DNA of 40,832 nucleotides. Origin: a virus. Position numbers and translations under genes: made by a program. The notes under the pieces were generated by a model. That model was not told the DNA's origin and made no database searches. It worked only from the letters and a program-made list of their open reading frames with translations. Positions 8,608 to 17,949 of the stretch are shown here, piece by piece. Every line of letters begins with the position of its first letter. The stretch's first letter is position 1. The stretch is taken from IMG/VR virus record IMGVR_UViG_3300035070_002212, positions 1-40,832 of that record, one strand, 5' to 3'.

Positions 8608-11600
8608 AATATTTCTTGGTTAAGTATAAATTTATCAATATATTTGTTCATCGCAGATTTACCCGTCTTAAGACCAAAATAAAAGAAATAAGGTGCTCCC
8701 GTATTAAAATTATTTACAACACCACTAGGTGAATAATTTACAACTTCCACTTGTGTCGTACCACTATATTTTGAGTTATAAATAAAACCTGGTTGCTCTG
8801 TAGTCGGACTAGATATGTCAGAAACATATGTATTTGGTGACGTTAATCTATCAATACTTTGGTATTTAAATGAACCTAATCCACCCACTCCGTCTTTAGT
8901 TACCCACTCATTAAGTTCAGTACCAAATAAACTTTTAGTGTTAGGTTTTACATTCCACTGATAAAAAGGTATCTCTTGGTCATTAAACCCATAATTATCT
9001 GTTAGATAACTTGTAAGTGTATCCTGAAAAGTAAATCTACCAGGTGATATCATATCCCTATTAATCGTATTCGATTCAAATAGAACACCAACCACAGGTT
9101 TATCATTATCATCTTCAACCCACTTTATGTTATTATCGGGATAGTTTGAACCTAGAAATGGTGTTACACCATACTGTGAGTTTATACTAATTAATTGAGC
9201 AATATCACCATCTAATCTTCTATTTTCTCGAGTAAATAATTGATTTACAGGTGCCAATGAATTAATAAGTCTACCCAAAAATCCTCTGTTAGCTAAACGA
9301 CTAATCACGAATAATTGTAAAATATCTGAAGTGTTATTGTACGATGTACTTTTAATCGTATCAACTATATATCCTTGGAAATCTGGATTAAAACATATTT
9401 CTTTAGTGAACTCATCTCTAGGCCCTAAATCCATGATAGTTGTCGGTGCCCCTAAAAATTTATTATTCGAACCGTTAGATAGAATACCCGGTACATTATC
9501 TCTACCAATAAAATTACCATTACTATATGGCGAAACTCTATAAAAGAAAGAATTAGTTATATCTTGGTATACTACCGTATCTTCACAATATTTGTATGTT
9601 GGACTACTTAAGAACTTAGTACTATTAATATCATTACTATACACATCGTCTTTTTGTACCGCAAACATATATAACGAACCGTTAATCCAATTATTAACAA
9701 ATGTTAAACTTACGACATTGTTACATAAAGCGAACATCATCCTGAATCGCGACAACCATTCTGTTAACATACCAAAATCCTTACCAAATCTACCAATTCT
9801 TTGCACTAAGTAATAACAACCCCCTTTCATCCTTTCGGCCTTCTGTTGATTTGTAACATAGTAACAATCATCATCCGTTGGGTACACACCTATAGTTTCT
9901 CCATTACCCGAATAACATTTAAGTGGTACCATTCCTTCACATGAAAATGATTGTATCACTTGACTAGCAACTACTCCCGCATCTTCAACAAAATCCTGAG
10001 TTGTACTTTCACCGTCAACGTCACTACCGGAGATTGAGAATGATGAATCTACATCACCTTCGTCACTAATAGTGTAAGTTGCAAAAAATCTATTTTGGTG
10101 TAAAACAAATCTAAAATCATGTTGGTCAGAAGTTGGTAAACTATCAGACCTCATAACTAAAAATTCATTGTCACTCATATTAACACTACTTGTCGGATTA
10201 CTATTGTAATATGTTGGTGAATAATATCTGAAACCAGCAGTACTAGAAGTACCGTTAGCATACATCGCACCAACACCCTCTACAATCTCAGTATCTCTGT
10301 ACCCCCATGGTGTAACAGATGGTGTCACAAATTTATCCCAATTACCACTACTTGTTACCCTGACAACATCATTAGTACCAACATTTACTGACAAACTTAA
10401 ACCTAGTGTTGATTGTCCGTCCCATTTTTCCTTATTATCCACATTATAAGAACTATAATCTAAATGGTTCTGTGTGGTATATCCTGTATAATTGGTTATT
10501 GTTGGAGTAAAAGTTAATGATTTGTAAAATAGTTTTAAACCTGATAAGTCTTGCGTACTATTTGTGGTTATTTCATTATGTTTAACTAAAGAGTAATCCG
10601 AAGAATTTGAATATGGTTGAATAGGTATGTTTAACTTATATTGTCCCCTCACTTTAATTGTTCCCGTAGGTTTATCATATAACTTACTTAAATCATATTC
10701 AACATCTTGTCTTGGTGTGTTAGGGTCAACACCTCTCACTAAAAATACCACATATATATCTTCCCAATTACTATGTAGTTGGATATTTGATGTTTCCTGA
10801 ACATACCCACTACCGGTTTGAGGATATTGAGAAGGTGTATGAGTACCAACATAATTCCCATTAACTCCCTGCCACCCAAATAGATATCTACTCGCTAAAG
10901 TGTTACTAATAGCTGGTCCAAAATACGCTTGATTTACATAGGTACCTCCTTCCGATTGATTGTAATCAGAAAGTGTTTGTCCTGTGATTATTTGATAATA
11001 TTCAATGTCAGATGCGAAGTTATAATCAAGGGTTTGTGTCCCTCCAGTTATTTTATAACTAGTAGAATTTGTGGTAAGGGAAGTTTCATCCATATACTCT
11101 ATAGCAACATTCGCATTACCACTTGAATCAAATACCGTCGTACCTGTTGTTGTACCTGAAACATTAGGGTCTTGACTATTTTGGGGGTCTTGGAAACTTA
11201 CAATCTTACCCGCAGTAAAGTTTAAGTAAGCTGATGAGTCCATAACCATCATAATAACATTATCGGTATGTTCTTTAGCACTATTAATTGGTATATCCTT
11301 ATTAACCTTAACTTTAATTTTATTATAACCACCCTGTTCGTGGTATTTTGCCTTTGCATTAAACAAGTTAAACTTTTCAGAAAGTGGTAATTGATAACTT
11401 TTATAAGTGTCGTTATATCCAACGTTCCATGAGGAATCGGCCCATGGTGTCTTTTGGTAAACCTTAGACGTAGTTGTCCCGTCGTAACCGGCCATTGCCA
11501 TTTGATATCCTAACTTAAACGTATCATTCCAATCATTTGGGTTAGTACCACCTGTCACTGATAATAAATCGTAGAAATCGGTGGAAGTTGTATCAACCAA

Positions 11601-13751
11601 CTGTGAATAGTTAGTATTTAAAGTGGGGCCGACAGTTCCAGTTAGATTGTCTTCTTCAGGTACTGGGTCAACAGATTCACAAGAACATGCTTGACATGCA
11701 GGATAAGAAAGGTTAGGTAATGGTATACCCTTTAATGGACATTCTTTATCTAATTTCGCATCACTAGCACTAATTTTTTCAATTTTATTTTTCTTCCTTC
11801 TAAATAGGTTTACCGCACCAATAATAACATTTATAATGGGTACAATTATTGTTATTACTAAATTAATTATAAATCGTAATATTGGCCATATAAGACAGAA
11901 AACATGTGAAAGTAATATTAAGGAATATAGAGGTATAGTAAAAAGACCAAGTATTAAGCTAACAATTAAATATAGTAAATCAAAATTCTTAACTCCGTCA
12001 TTTGTTGGGAATTTATTATTCTCACTTTCACAATCCCTATTTAGTATTTCTTTAATACCTAAGAACCTTCCACGATTAGAACCTTTTCTATACTCATCAA
12101 CCATTTGAGATGGCGTATAAACTTTATTATAGTTCATTAAATAGAAAGAGTCCTCACAATTAATTGCAGCATCTTTATCAGCATATTCACCCCAATTCAG
12201 TGAAAACGCATAACTCTTTTGAAACTGAGAGTATTCATATTCATATAACTTATAAAGAATGGTTACAGGTGTATAAATTCCTGAGTTATTTTTTTTAGTA
12301 ACACGTATCTCTAATAAACCACTCGATGGGAAATCTATCCACTTCTCAGTTCTTAACTGACCATTAACATATGTTTCTATTTTTTCAGCACCCGTATTTT
12401 GTAACACCTCAACACTTTTACCTGCAGGTACACCAATAAACTGAGTTTGTACTTCAATATTTGTTAAAAATGGTACAGATAAATTAGTAACAATAGATGA
12501 TAACGTACTTGGGTCAGTACCCGAGTTAGATATATTACCATCCCATCCATACTCACGAATTTGTGGAACCACAAAATTTGGTCTAATTATAGACCCTTTA
12601 ATCGGTATGACCCTTTCACCATCGAAAGGTGTTGTATTTTCTTCTGATTGATACTTTATTTTAAACCTATATTTTCCCTTTGTTGGTATACCAACATCTG
12701 GGTCATTAGATAATACACTCTCACCGAACTCGTTTGTAACAACATAATCTAAGTTCATCGGTACGTCGGTTACAAACGCACCATCATCATCAATCACTTT
12801 ACCACCATTAGGTAATTGGAATTGTTCTAATACTGGGTCACCATTTTCATCTAAGTCTATAGTTTGTCTTACCGACATAATTTCACCAGGACCAGTAACT
12901 AATCCACATAAGTCACCTTGCTCTGTTCTTGGCTTACAATTTGGTTTTAATGGTCTATTATCATTATCACTAAATATTGAACCCATAAAAACCGCAGTAG
13001 GTTGAATTTCAATACCTAATGTCCTTAAATCAAAATCAGTCCTTGTAATTCCAATATTACATAAATCCTCTTGACCCCAAAAAGAGGCAACATCTATATC
13101 TTTAACTTGATTTATTATCTGAGGAAGCTCATCGATGTTATTTGATGATTTAAAGTTAGAACCATCAAATTGTTCTTTAACCCCCATATTCATTCTAATA
13201 AAATCTTGAGGTCTCAAAGAAAAACACCCCATATTAGATAAATCTAAATCTAACACTAATTTTTGATTACCGAGTGGGACCCCTGTTATCATAAAGTCAC
13301 CCGACTCATTAGTCTTAACAGTATACCTATAGTATTTTTCGTATATTTCTAAAACCTCACTTCGGGTCATCACATCAGACCTTGATGGAAATGTTCCTGT
13401 CGGCGTATGTCCTCCGTATTGTTTTTCGTATGGAAGTAAGTTATATCGATACCCATCCTCATTCTTATCTGTAACAGACTTATATGGATATAATGTAGAT
13501 ATTACTGGGTCTTGTAAGTCTATTTCGTCTATTGGTACGAATATCGATACCGTAGCATTAGGTATACCAAATCCACTGTTAGCCACCACACGACCAACAA
13601 CAACACCGTAATCGGCACAAAATCTTGAGTACACGTCTTCTTGTCTTAACTTTAAAGAAAGTATCTCTAAAAAGTCAAAATCTTGTTCAACCGTAACATT
13701 AATATTTTGGTCAGTTCCTAACTTGGTTCTTATTCTATATGATTTAGACAT
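8604..13751 (-). CDS. Giant baseplate wedge-associated protein with internal hydrophobic segment
   Basis: A 1715-residue protein encoded between the gp6-like gene and the other wedge genes, hence probably a baseplate component. Residues about 48-175 look like a carboxypeptidase-regulatory-type beta-sandwich: GRVVANSGFGIPNATVSIF is followed by TNESGDFMITGVPLG. Residues about 585-648 are almost purely hydrophobic over some 60 positions and end in RRKKNK, which looks like two or three membrane helices. A cysteine group (CQACSC and a Cys before it, about 661-681) follows. The remaining 1000 residues are Ser/Thr/Asn/Gly-rich and beta-like, as in tail decoration proteins. A hydrophobic segment of this size is unusual for a wedge protein. 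T4 has nothing of this size at this place, so I give no T4 name. TATTTATC lies 14 bases before the ATG. Confidence 0.7.
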   Translation of the reverse strand: MSKSYRIRTKLGTDQNINVTVEQDFDFLEILSLKLRQEDVYSRFCADYGVVVGRVVANSGFGIPNATVSIFVPIDEIDLQDPVISTLYPYKSVTDKNEDGYRYNLLPYEKQYGGHTPTGTFPSRSDVMTRSEVLEIYEKYYRYTVKTNESGDFMITGVPLGNQKLVLDLDLSNMGCFSLRPQDFIRMNMGVKEQFDGSNFKSSNNIDELPQIINQVKDIDVASFWGQEDLCNIGITRTDFDLRTLGIEIQPTAVFMGSIFSDNDNRPLKPNCKPRTEQGDLCGLVTGPGEIMSVRQTIDLDENGDPVLEQFQLPNGGKVIDDDGAFVTDVPMNLDYVVTNEFGESVLSNDPDVGIPTKGKYRFKIKYQSEENTTPFDGERVIPIKGSIIRPNFVVPQIREYGWDGNISNSGTDPSTLSSIVTNLSVPFLTNIEVQTQFIGVPAGKSVEVLQNTGAEKIETYVNGQLRTEKWIDFPSSGLLEIRVTKKNNSGIYTPVTILYKLYEYEYSQFQKSYAFSLNWGEYADKDAAINCEDSFYLMNYNKVYTPSQMVDEYRKGSNRGRFLGIKEILNRDCESENNKFPTNDGVKNFDLLYLIVSLILGLFTIPLYSLILLSHVFCLIWPILRFIINLVITIIVPIINVIIGAVNLFRRKKNKIEKISASDAKLDKECPLKGIPLPNLSYPACQACSCESVDPVPEEDNLTGTVGPTLNTNYSQLVDTTSTDFYDLLSVTGGTNPNDWNDTFKLGYQMAMAGYDGTTTSKVYQKTPWADSSWNVGYNDTYKSYQLPLSEKFNLFNAKAKYHEQGGYNKIKVKVNKDIPINSAKEHTDNVIMMVMDSSAYLNFTAGKIVSFQDPQNSQDPNVSGTTTGTTVFDSSGNANVAIEYMDETSLTTNSTSYKITGGTQTLDYNFASDIEYYQIITGQTLSDYNQSEGGTYVNQAYFGPAISNTLASRYLFGWQGVNGNYVGTHTPSQYPQTGSGYVQETSNIQLHSNWEDIYVVFLVRGVDPNTPRQDVEYDLSKLYDKPTGTIKVRGQYKLNIPIQPYSNSSDYSLVKHNEITTNSTQDLSGLKLFYKSLTFTPTITNYTGYTTQNHLDYSSYNVDNKEKWDGQSTLGLSLSVNVGTNDVVRVTSSGNWDKFVTPSVTPWGYRDTEIVEGVGAMYANGTSSTAGFRYYSPTYYNSNPTSSVNMSDNEFLVMRSDSLPTSDQHDFRFVLHQNRFFATYTISDEGDVDSSFSISGSDVDGESTTQDFVEDAGVVASQVIQSFSCEGMVPLKCYSGNGETIGVYPTDDDCYYVTNQQKAERMKGGCYYLVQRIGRFGKDFGMLTEWLSRFRMMFALCNNVVSLTFVNNWINGSLYMFAVQKDDVYSNDINSTKFLSSPTYKYCEDTVVYQDITNSFFYRVSPYSNGNFIGRDNVPGILSNGSNNKFLGAPTTIMDLGPRDEFTKEICFNPDFQGYIVDTIKSTSYNNTSDILQLFVISRLANRGFLGRLINSLAPVNQLFTRENRRLDGDIAQLISINSQYGVTPFLGSNYPDNNIKWVEDDNDKPVVGVLFESNTINRDMISPGRFTFQDTLTSYLTDNYGFNDQEIPFYQWNVKPNTKSLFGTELNEWVTKDGVGGLGSFKYQSIDRLTSPNTYVSDISSPTTEQPGFIYNSKYSGTTQVEVVNYSPSGVVNNFNTGAPYFFYFGLKTGKSAMNKYIDKFILNQEIL

Positions 13752-13764
13752 AAAGTAGTTTTAA

Positions 13765-13772
13765 GATAAATA
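13765..13772 (-). promoter_or_regulatory. TATTTATC element upstream of the 1715-residue gene
   Basis: The coding strand reads TATTTATC followed by TTAAAAC, ending 14 bases before the ATG at 13751. It is a one-mismatch copy of the TATTTATA octamer found at a similar distance before the tape-measure gene, the 1547-residue gene and the 74-residue gene. It may be a phage late promoter -10 element or part of an AT-rich translation leader. Confidence 0.35.
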
Positions 13773-13782
13773 CTTATTTATC

Positions 13783-13823
13783 CGTTTTACAATGATAAAC
13801 CCATAAGTAAGTTTTGTAAAACG
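13783..13823 (-). other. Intergenic hairpin between gp6-like and 1715-residue genes
   Basis: Ten-base inverted repeat CGTTTTACAA / TTGTAAAACG separated by 21 bases, sitting just after the stop of the gp6-like gene. No uridine run follows on the minus strand, so it is not a canonical intrinsic terminator. It could be an mRNA processing or stability element. Confidence 0.35.
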
Positions 13824-13827
13824 TATA

Positions 13828-15666
13828 TTACTTGTAGTCCACGTTTTTAAGGTTTTTAACCCTAACTTTGATATCTTTTTCTGGAAACCTAACTTGGTAA
13901 ATTTGAGATGGTTCTGCAAATATTGTCTCATCAATTAACGCAATTTCTCTTGTTTTTGGGTCAGAATATCTTTGAGAGGTTTCAGAAGAGGAGTATTGAC
14001 CACCTACCTTATTGAAAACTTTTAAATCGGTCACAGATATCACACCCGCAACATCTTGTATGTTTTTCTTAACCTCAGATATAAACACGTTCTCACCCAT
14101 CGTACTATTAATTGGTGACATGATACTTGTTACCTCATCAATTATTTTTGTGATTACATTACCTTGGTTTTGACCCGAATCAATAACAACAGAAATATCG
14201 TACTCTAAATCAATCACTAAACCAACATTTACAGATATATAATCATTTATCATTCTATATTTTGAAAGGTAGTTAGCAATATTTTGTTTTAATGTATTAG
14301 ACACTGTCTGTGTTAAACTTCCATTTGAATCGTATGATAAAACATTAATATTAATTTTATTATCTTTTTCAGTGATTGCTGTTTTAGCAGGTGCACCGTA
14401 TTTTCCTGGCATTTTTCTAATTAATGCATTATAATCATTAATTGTAACGGCCCTATTTTGAGAAGCATAATTAAATGTTACCATATTTCTAACCTCTTCA
14501 ATAGATGGTTGGTTAGCACCACCAATAGCGGCAGTGACATTGTTAACCGTTAATGAGTTAGTTACCGTTTGGTTAATAGTGTTAGAGGGACCACTCACAA
14601 AGAAGTTTACCGTACCTACTTGATTAATTGCATTAACACCAATATTTGATTGTGCACCTCCACCAACTCTATATTTAACAAATAAAGTTGTGTTAGCTGT
14701 GACTGTCCTACCTAACCCAATATTGTTTTGATATTCTTGTATTCTTAATGATACCCCGTTTCTAGCAAACTCAGCTAACTGGTCATCAGGTGTTGTTGTA
14801 CCTCCCCCAAACTGTACTTTCATAAAACCCTGTGGCGTATATTCTGTTATAAACCTAGTTTCGGTATCTATGTATTTACCAACTTTTAATCCCGGTAAGT
14901 CAGAAGGTTTTGTTGTGTCTTCAATGAAAACAGTACTCTCAGCCAATGAGTCAACTTCATACCACTTATCTTGAGCATTAACAAATTCTGAATACGTTGG
15001 TGTGGATTGGAAGGATGTCCCATCTTTTTGTATGATGTCCACAACCTCTAAAACGTTTTGTTCAGGTAAGAAAAACTCGTAAAATGGTTTAACATCATTA
15101 GGGTTAACCGTTTTCTTAAAAACTTTTGTTATACCATTAACAACAACCTCTCTTTTAGTGATAGTGTAGTTTATTAATACATTGTTAGAATCAAAGTTAG
15201 GTATCTTAGTCCTATTAGGAAAACCCTCGTTGTTATATTGAGAGGCAAAATCAATGTCGTAAACATTTTCAAATACTTGACCTGCACCAATAACTTGAGA
15301 ACCGGCTCTTAAGATACCTAAATATCTTGTATCTTCTTGGTCACCAGATGCTGGCACCACAATAGAAAAATCAACAATACCTACTGAAGGTCTATTACCA
15401 GGTATTTTTAAACCGTAAGTTCTGGCAATGTTAAAAATAGATGAACGTTGTTGAGCATATTGTAAAACAGTTTCTTGAACACTTCTATCAATATGATAGT
15501 TTAGATTATCACCAATGGCAGCATTTAGGTCCATCAATACTGAATAAACCGCAGCGTCATTAAAGTTATCTATCAATTCAGGATAATATTGTTTAGTGTA
15601 GTTTACTAAATCTTGTCTTAGTCCTTCAAAGTCTCTTTCTGTATATGAAATCTTTTTACTTGCCAT
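13828..15666 (-). CDS. Baseplate wedge protein, T4 gp6-like (baseplate J family)
   Basis: A 612-residue protein matching the gp6/baseplate J-like family, which forms the inner wedge ring that clamps the baseplate around the hub. T4 gp6 is 660 residues. The N-terminal section with YTERDFEGLRQDL and then NDAAVYSVLMDLNAAIGDNL (about 7-55) is the typical start of these proteins. A central region about 400-460 carrying ITINDYNALI-like sequence (VTINDYNALIRKMPGKYGAP) is also characteristic of the family. It follows the gp25-like gene by six bases, and gp25-gp6 pairs are a conserved arrangement in contractile systems. A T4-style TATAAATA lies 12 bases before the ATG. Confidence 0.88.
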   Translation of the reverse strand: MASKKISYTERDFEGLRQDLVNYTKQYYPELIDNFNDAAVYSVLMDLNAAIGDNLNYHIDRSVQETVLQYAQQRSSIFNIARTYGLKIPGNRPSVGIVDFSIVVPASGDQEDTRYLGILRAGSQVIGAGQVFENVYDIDFASQYNNEGFPNRTKIPNFDSNNVLINYTITKREVVVNGITKVFKKTVNPNDVKPFYEFFLPEQNVLEVVDIIQKDGTSFQSTPTYSEFVNAQDKWYEVDSLAESTVFIEDTTKPSDLPGLKVGKYIDTETRFITEYTPQGFMKVQFGGGTTTPDDQLAEFARNGVSLRIQEYQNNIGLGRTVTANTTLFVKYRVGGGAQSNIGVNAINQVGTVNFFVSGPSNTINQTVTNSLTVNNVTAAIGGANQPSIEEVRNMVTFNYASQNRAVTINDYNALIRKMPGKYGAPAKTAITEKDNKININVLSYDSNGSLTQTVSNTLKQNIANYLSKYRMINDYISVNVGLVIDLEYDISVVIDSGQNQGNVITKIIDEVTSIMSPINSTMGENVFISEVKKNIQDVAGVISVTDLKVFNKVGGQYSSSETSQRYSDPKTREIALIDETIFAEPSQIYQVRFPEKDIKVRVKNLKNVDYK

Positions 15667-15672
15667 CTATTA

Positions 15673-16137
15673 TTAAATATTTATAATTATGAAATCTTTA
15701 GATTGAAAAGTACTATCTGTGATTGTATAATCTATCCTTAATTTTGCCGTATACTCTTCGACACCCCTACCAGGTAATCTATATATCCCACCAACACCTA
15801 ATTTATCCATGTTTAATTCACCTTGAGACTCTAAGTCATCTAAATAAGGTGTAATTGTAATTTCATTAATTGTTAGGTTTGGTATATATTTTTCAACTGA
15901 ATTTGTGATATCTGTTTTTATCCCTTCGAATGTTGTACCATCCATAGGTTCAAATATAAACTCATATATTCTAGTACCAAAGTCAGGTAAATAATACCTA
16001 CTACCCTTTCTAGTTAGAATAAGATGTAACAAATCAGTCCTTATCTCCTCATCAGTTGTTTGAGAGAGTGAGACGTATTTTCCATCCCTACTATCTTGAA
16101 AAGGAAAATTAATACCATATGTTTTACCGTTTGCCAT
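15673..16137 (-). CDS. Baseplate wedge protein, T4 gp25-like
   Basis: A 154-residue protein of the gp25/lysozyme-like-fold baseplate family, which links the wedge to the sheath in contractile tails and has no enzymatic role there. The core signature is complete: LLHLILTRKGSRYYLPDFGT (36-55) followed by IYEFIFEPMD (57-66), equivalent to the conserved EPR-loop region. T4 gp25 is 132 residues, so the size is close. It is the first gene after the terminator that ends the replication cassette, and therefore probably heads its own transcript with the gp6-like gene behind it. The ATG at 16137 is preceded within a few bases by TATTTATA. Confidence 0.9.
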   Translation of the reverse strand: MANGKTYGINFPFQDSRDGKYVSLSQTTDEEIRTDLLHLILTRKGSRYYLPDFGTRIYEFIFEPMDGTTFEGIKTDITNSVEKYIPNLTINEITITPYLDDLESQGELNMDKLGVGGIYRLPGRGVEEYTAKLRIDYTITDSTFQSKDFIIINI

Positions 16138-16141
16138 TATC

Positions 16142-16149
16142 TATAAATA
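16142..16149 (-). promoter_or_regulatory. TATTTATA element immediately upstream of gp25-like gene
   Basis: The octamer TATTTATA ends five bases before the ATG at 16137, downstream of the nrdA terminator. If it acts as a -10 element, the transcript would start at or next to the start codon and be nearly leaderless. The short distance makes this weaker than the other copies. Confidence 0.3.
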
Positions 16150-16168
16150 TCTTAACACTATAAATTAT

Positions 16169-16196
16169 AAAAAAAAGAGGACCGAAGTCCTCTTTT
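16169..16196 (-). terminator. Intrinsic terminator after nrdA (UUCG loop)
   Basis: On the minus strand a perfect ten-base stem, AAAAGAGGAC / GTCCTCTTTT, closes a TTCG tetraloop and runs into eight T residues (four in the stem). It lies 28 bases past the nrdA stop and before the gp25-like start. C(UUCG)G loops are exceptionally stable, so this should end transcription of the replication and nucleotide cassette. Confidence 0.9.
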
Positions 16197-16223
16197 ATAT
16201 TTATTGTATGTTAATTTTAACAA

Positions 16224-17930
16224 TTATCCCTCACATGCAACACATTGTAAATCATTCAACCCTAACTTCTTTCTTGAGAAAGCTTGAGCGGAATTCATTG
16301 AGTGTTGGTAGTATAATGTTTTAACCCCTAATTTCCAAGAATCAATAAGAAGTTTGTTAACATCTTTTGTTGGCATATCAGGTGACACCATTAAATTTAA
16401 CGACTGTGATTGGTCAATATATGTTTGACGTACTGCCGCTTGATTGATAATTGATGATTGGTTAATTTCTGCAAAAGTTCTAAATACATCTTTTTGTTCA
16501 TCATTTAAAAAATCTAAATGTTGTACTGAACCATCTGCCTGTTTAATACTATTCCACACTTCTTTAGTATCCTTATCCATAGTCACTAATAACTCTTTAA
16601 GTACAGGATTCTTAATTGTGACTTTCATCTTAGCAACATCCTTTACATAACAATTAGACCAAATGGGTTCGATTGATTGTGAAACCTGTCCAAGAATAAA
16701 CGCCGATGAAGTTGTGGGTGCAACTGCATTAAGCGTTACATTTCTTCTCCCATAACCTTTTAAGTATTCAGGTTCCCCAAACATATCAGCTAATTGCTCC
16801 GATGCTTTATATGACTTTTCTTTGATGTTTTTAAATACCTCAACATTCAGTCTTGCAGTTTCTCTTGTATCGAAAGCCAATCCTTTAGATTGAAGTAATG
16901 AGTGCCATCCTAATACACCTAATCCTAGTGCTCTTTGTCTTTTAGAGAAGTTATATGCTTTCTCTAAGTAGAAGAACGCTCTTTTACCCTCAATTGTTCC
17001 GTTGTCTCTTAACTCTTCAATTTTCGTCAATAATTCAGTAACTACTGCATCTAAGAACATAGTCATCACCTCAACAGCGTCTGTATCTTTCCACTCATCA
17101 TAATGAAGAACATTCATTGATGATAAAACACAAACAAATGATTCTTCCTCTGAATTGTGTAACGCAATCTCAGAACAAAGATTTGAATTATTAATTGTTG
17201 CTCCTTTGTCTTTATAAACGTCAACAGTACCATTGTTCATTGTGTCATGGAACATAATATATGGATACCCAATCTCACCTCTCCTTTGAATTACCTTAGC
17301 CCATATTGCTCTCTTATCTTGGTCACCAGCAATCATATCATTCATAAACTCATCAGTTACTGTAACTGCGTGTGTTAAATCTTGGATGGGGAACCCTTCT
17401 GTACCTATTTCTAAGAACTCCATAATATCTGGATGTTCAACAGGTAGGTATGGTGAGAAACGACCTCTTCTAGTCGAACCTTGTGATATATTATCTACAA
17501 CACTCTCAAAAAGATTCATAAAGTGTACTGCACCTGGTGCCAATCCGTTATCTGTGATTTCAGCACCACGTCCTCGGATATTACCGAAGTAACCTGAAGT
17601 ACCTCCACCCATTTTAGACATCTCACCAACCTCAGCTTGCGTATATAAAATTGATTCAATATTGTCACCAATATTAGAACCAAAACAACTTACAGGTAAA
17701 CCTCTCTTTTTTCCGAAGTTTGCCCATACAGGTGATGATAGGGAATACCAACCCTTACCCATATAGTCATAAAATTTATCAGCAAAACCTTCTATACCTA
17801 AAAGTTTTTCTGCGTGGTTAGCGATTGTTCTAATTCTTTCTAATGGTTCCTCTCCCTCACTTAGATATCCTCTACGTAGGAAGGTAATTGATTCTTCATT
17901 AATCCAATCAAATGGTTTTTTATTATTCAT
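16224..17930 (-). CDS. nrdA: Class I ribonucleoside-diphosphate reductase, large (catalytic) subunit
   Basis: Reduces ribonucleoside diphosphates to deoxy forms together with NrdB encoded just upstream, feeding phage DNA synthesis. It has 568 residues, against 761 in E. coli, and begins directly with the catalytic-subunit core, so the N-terminal ATP-cone is absent. Catalytic residues are visible: disulfide-forming Cys82 (PVSCFGSN) and Cys267 (FVCVLSS), the thiyl-radical site NLCSE with Asn250, Cys252 and Glu254, the radical-transfer pair Tyr540-Tyr541 (TLYYQHS), and the C-terminal redox pair Cys563/Cys566 (CVACEG) that shuttles electrons from thioredoxin or glutaredoxin. It ends before a strong terminator and starts 19 bases after nrdB. 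All required residues are present, so the enzyme should be functional. Confidence 0.96.
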   Translation of the reverse strand: MNNKKPFDWINEESITFLRRGYLSEGEEPLERIRTIANHAEKLLGIEGFADKFYDYMGKGWYSLSSPVWANFGKKRGLPVSCFGSNIGDNIESILYTQAEVGEMSKMGGGTSGYFGNIRGRGAEITDNGLAPGAVHFMNLFESVVDNISQGSTRRGRFSPYLPVEHPDIMEFLEIGTEGFPIQDLTHAVTVTDEFMNDMIAGDQDKRAIWAKVIQRRGEIGYPYIMFHDTMNNGTVDVYKDKGATINNSNLCSEIALHNSEEESFVCVLSSMNVLHYDEWKDTDAVEVMTMFLDAVVTELLTKIEELRDNGTIEGKRAFFYLEKAYNFSKRQRALGLGVLGWHSLLQSKGLAFDTRETARLNVEVFKNIKEKSYKASEQLADMFGEPEYLKGYGRRNVTLNAVAPTTSSAFILGQVSQSIEPIWSNCYVKDVAKMKVTIKNPVLKELLVTMDKDTKEVWNSIKQADGSVQHLDFLNDEQKDVFRTFAEINQSSIINQAAVRQTYIDQSQSLNLMVSPDMPTKDVNKLLIDSWKLGVKTLYYQHSMNSAQAFSRKKLGLNDLQCVACEG

Positions 17931-17949
17931 TATATTTTTAATTTTTTTG

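Noticed and set aside
11836-12108. Plus-strand open frame opposite the hydrophobic segment of the 1715-residue protein
   Set aside because: It is the mirror of the membrane-like region; the minus-strand frame is 5.1 kb long and continuous, so the sense reading is preferred.
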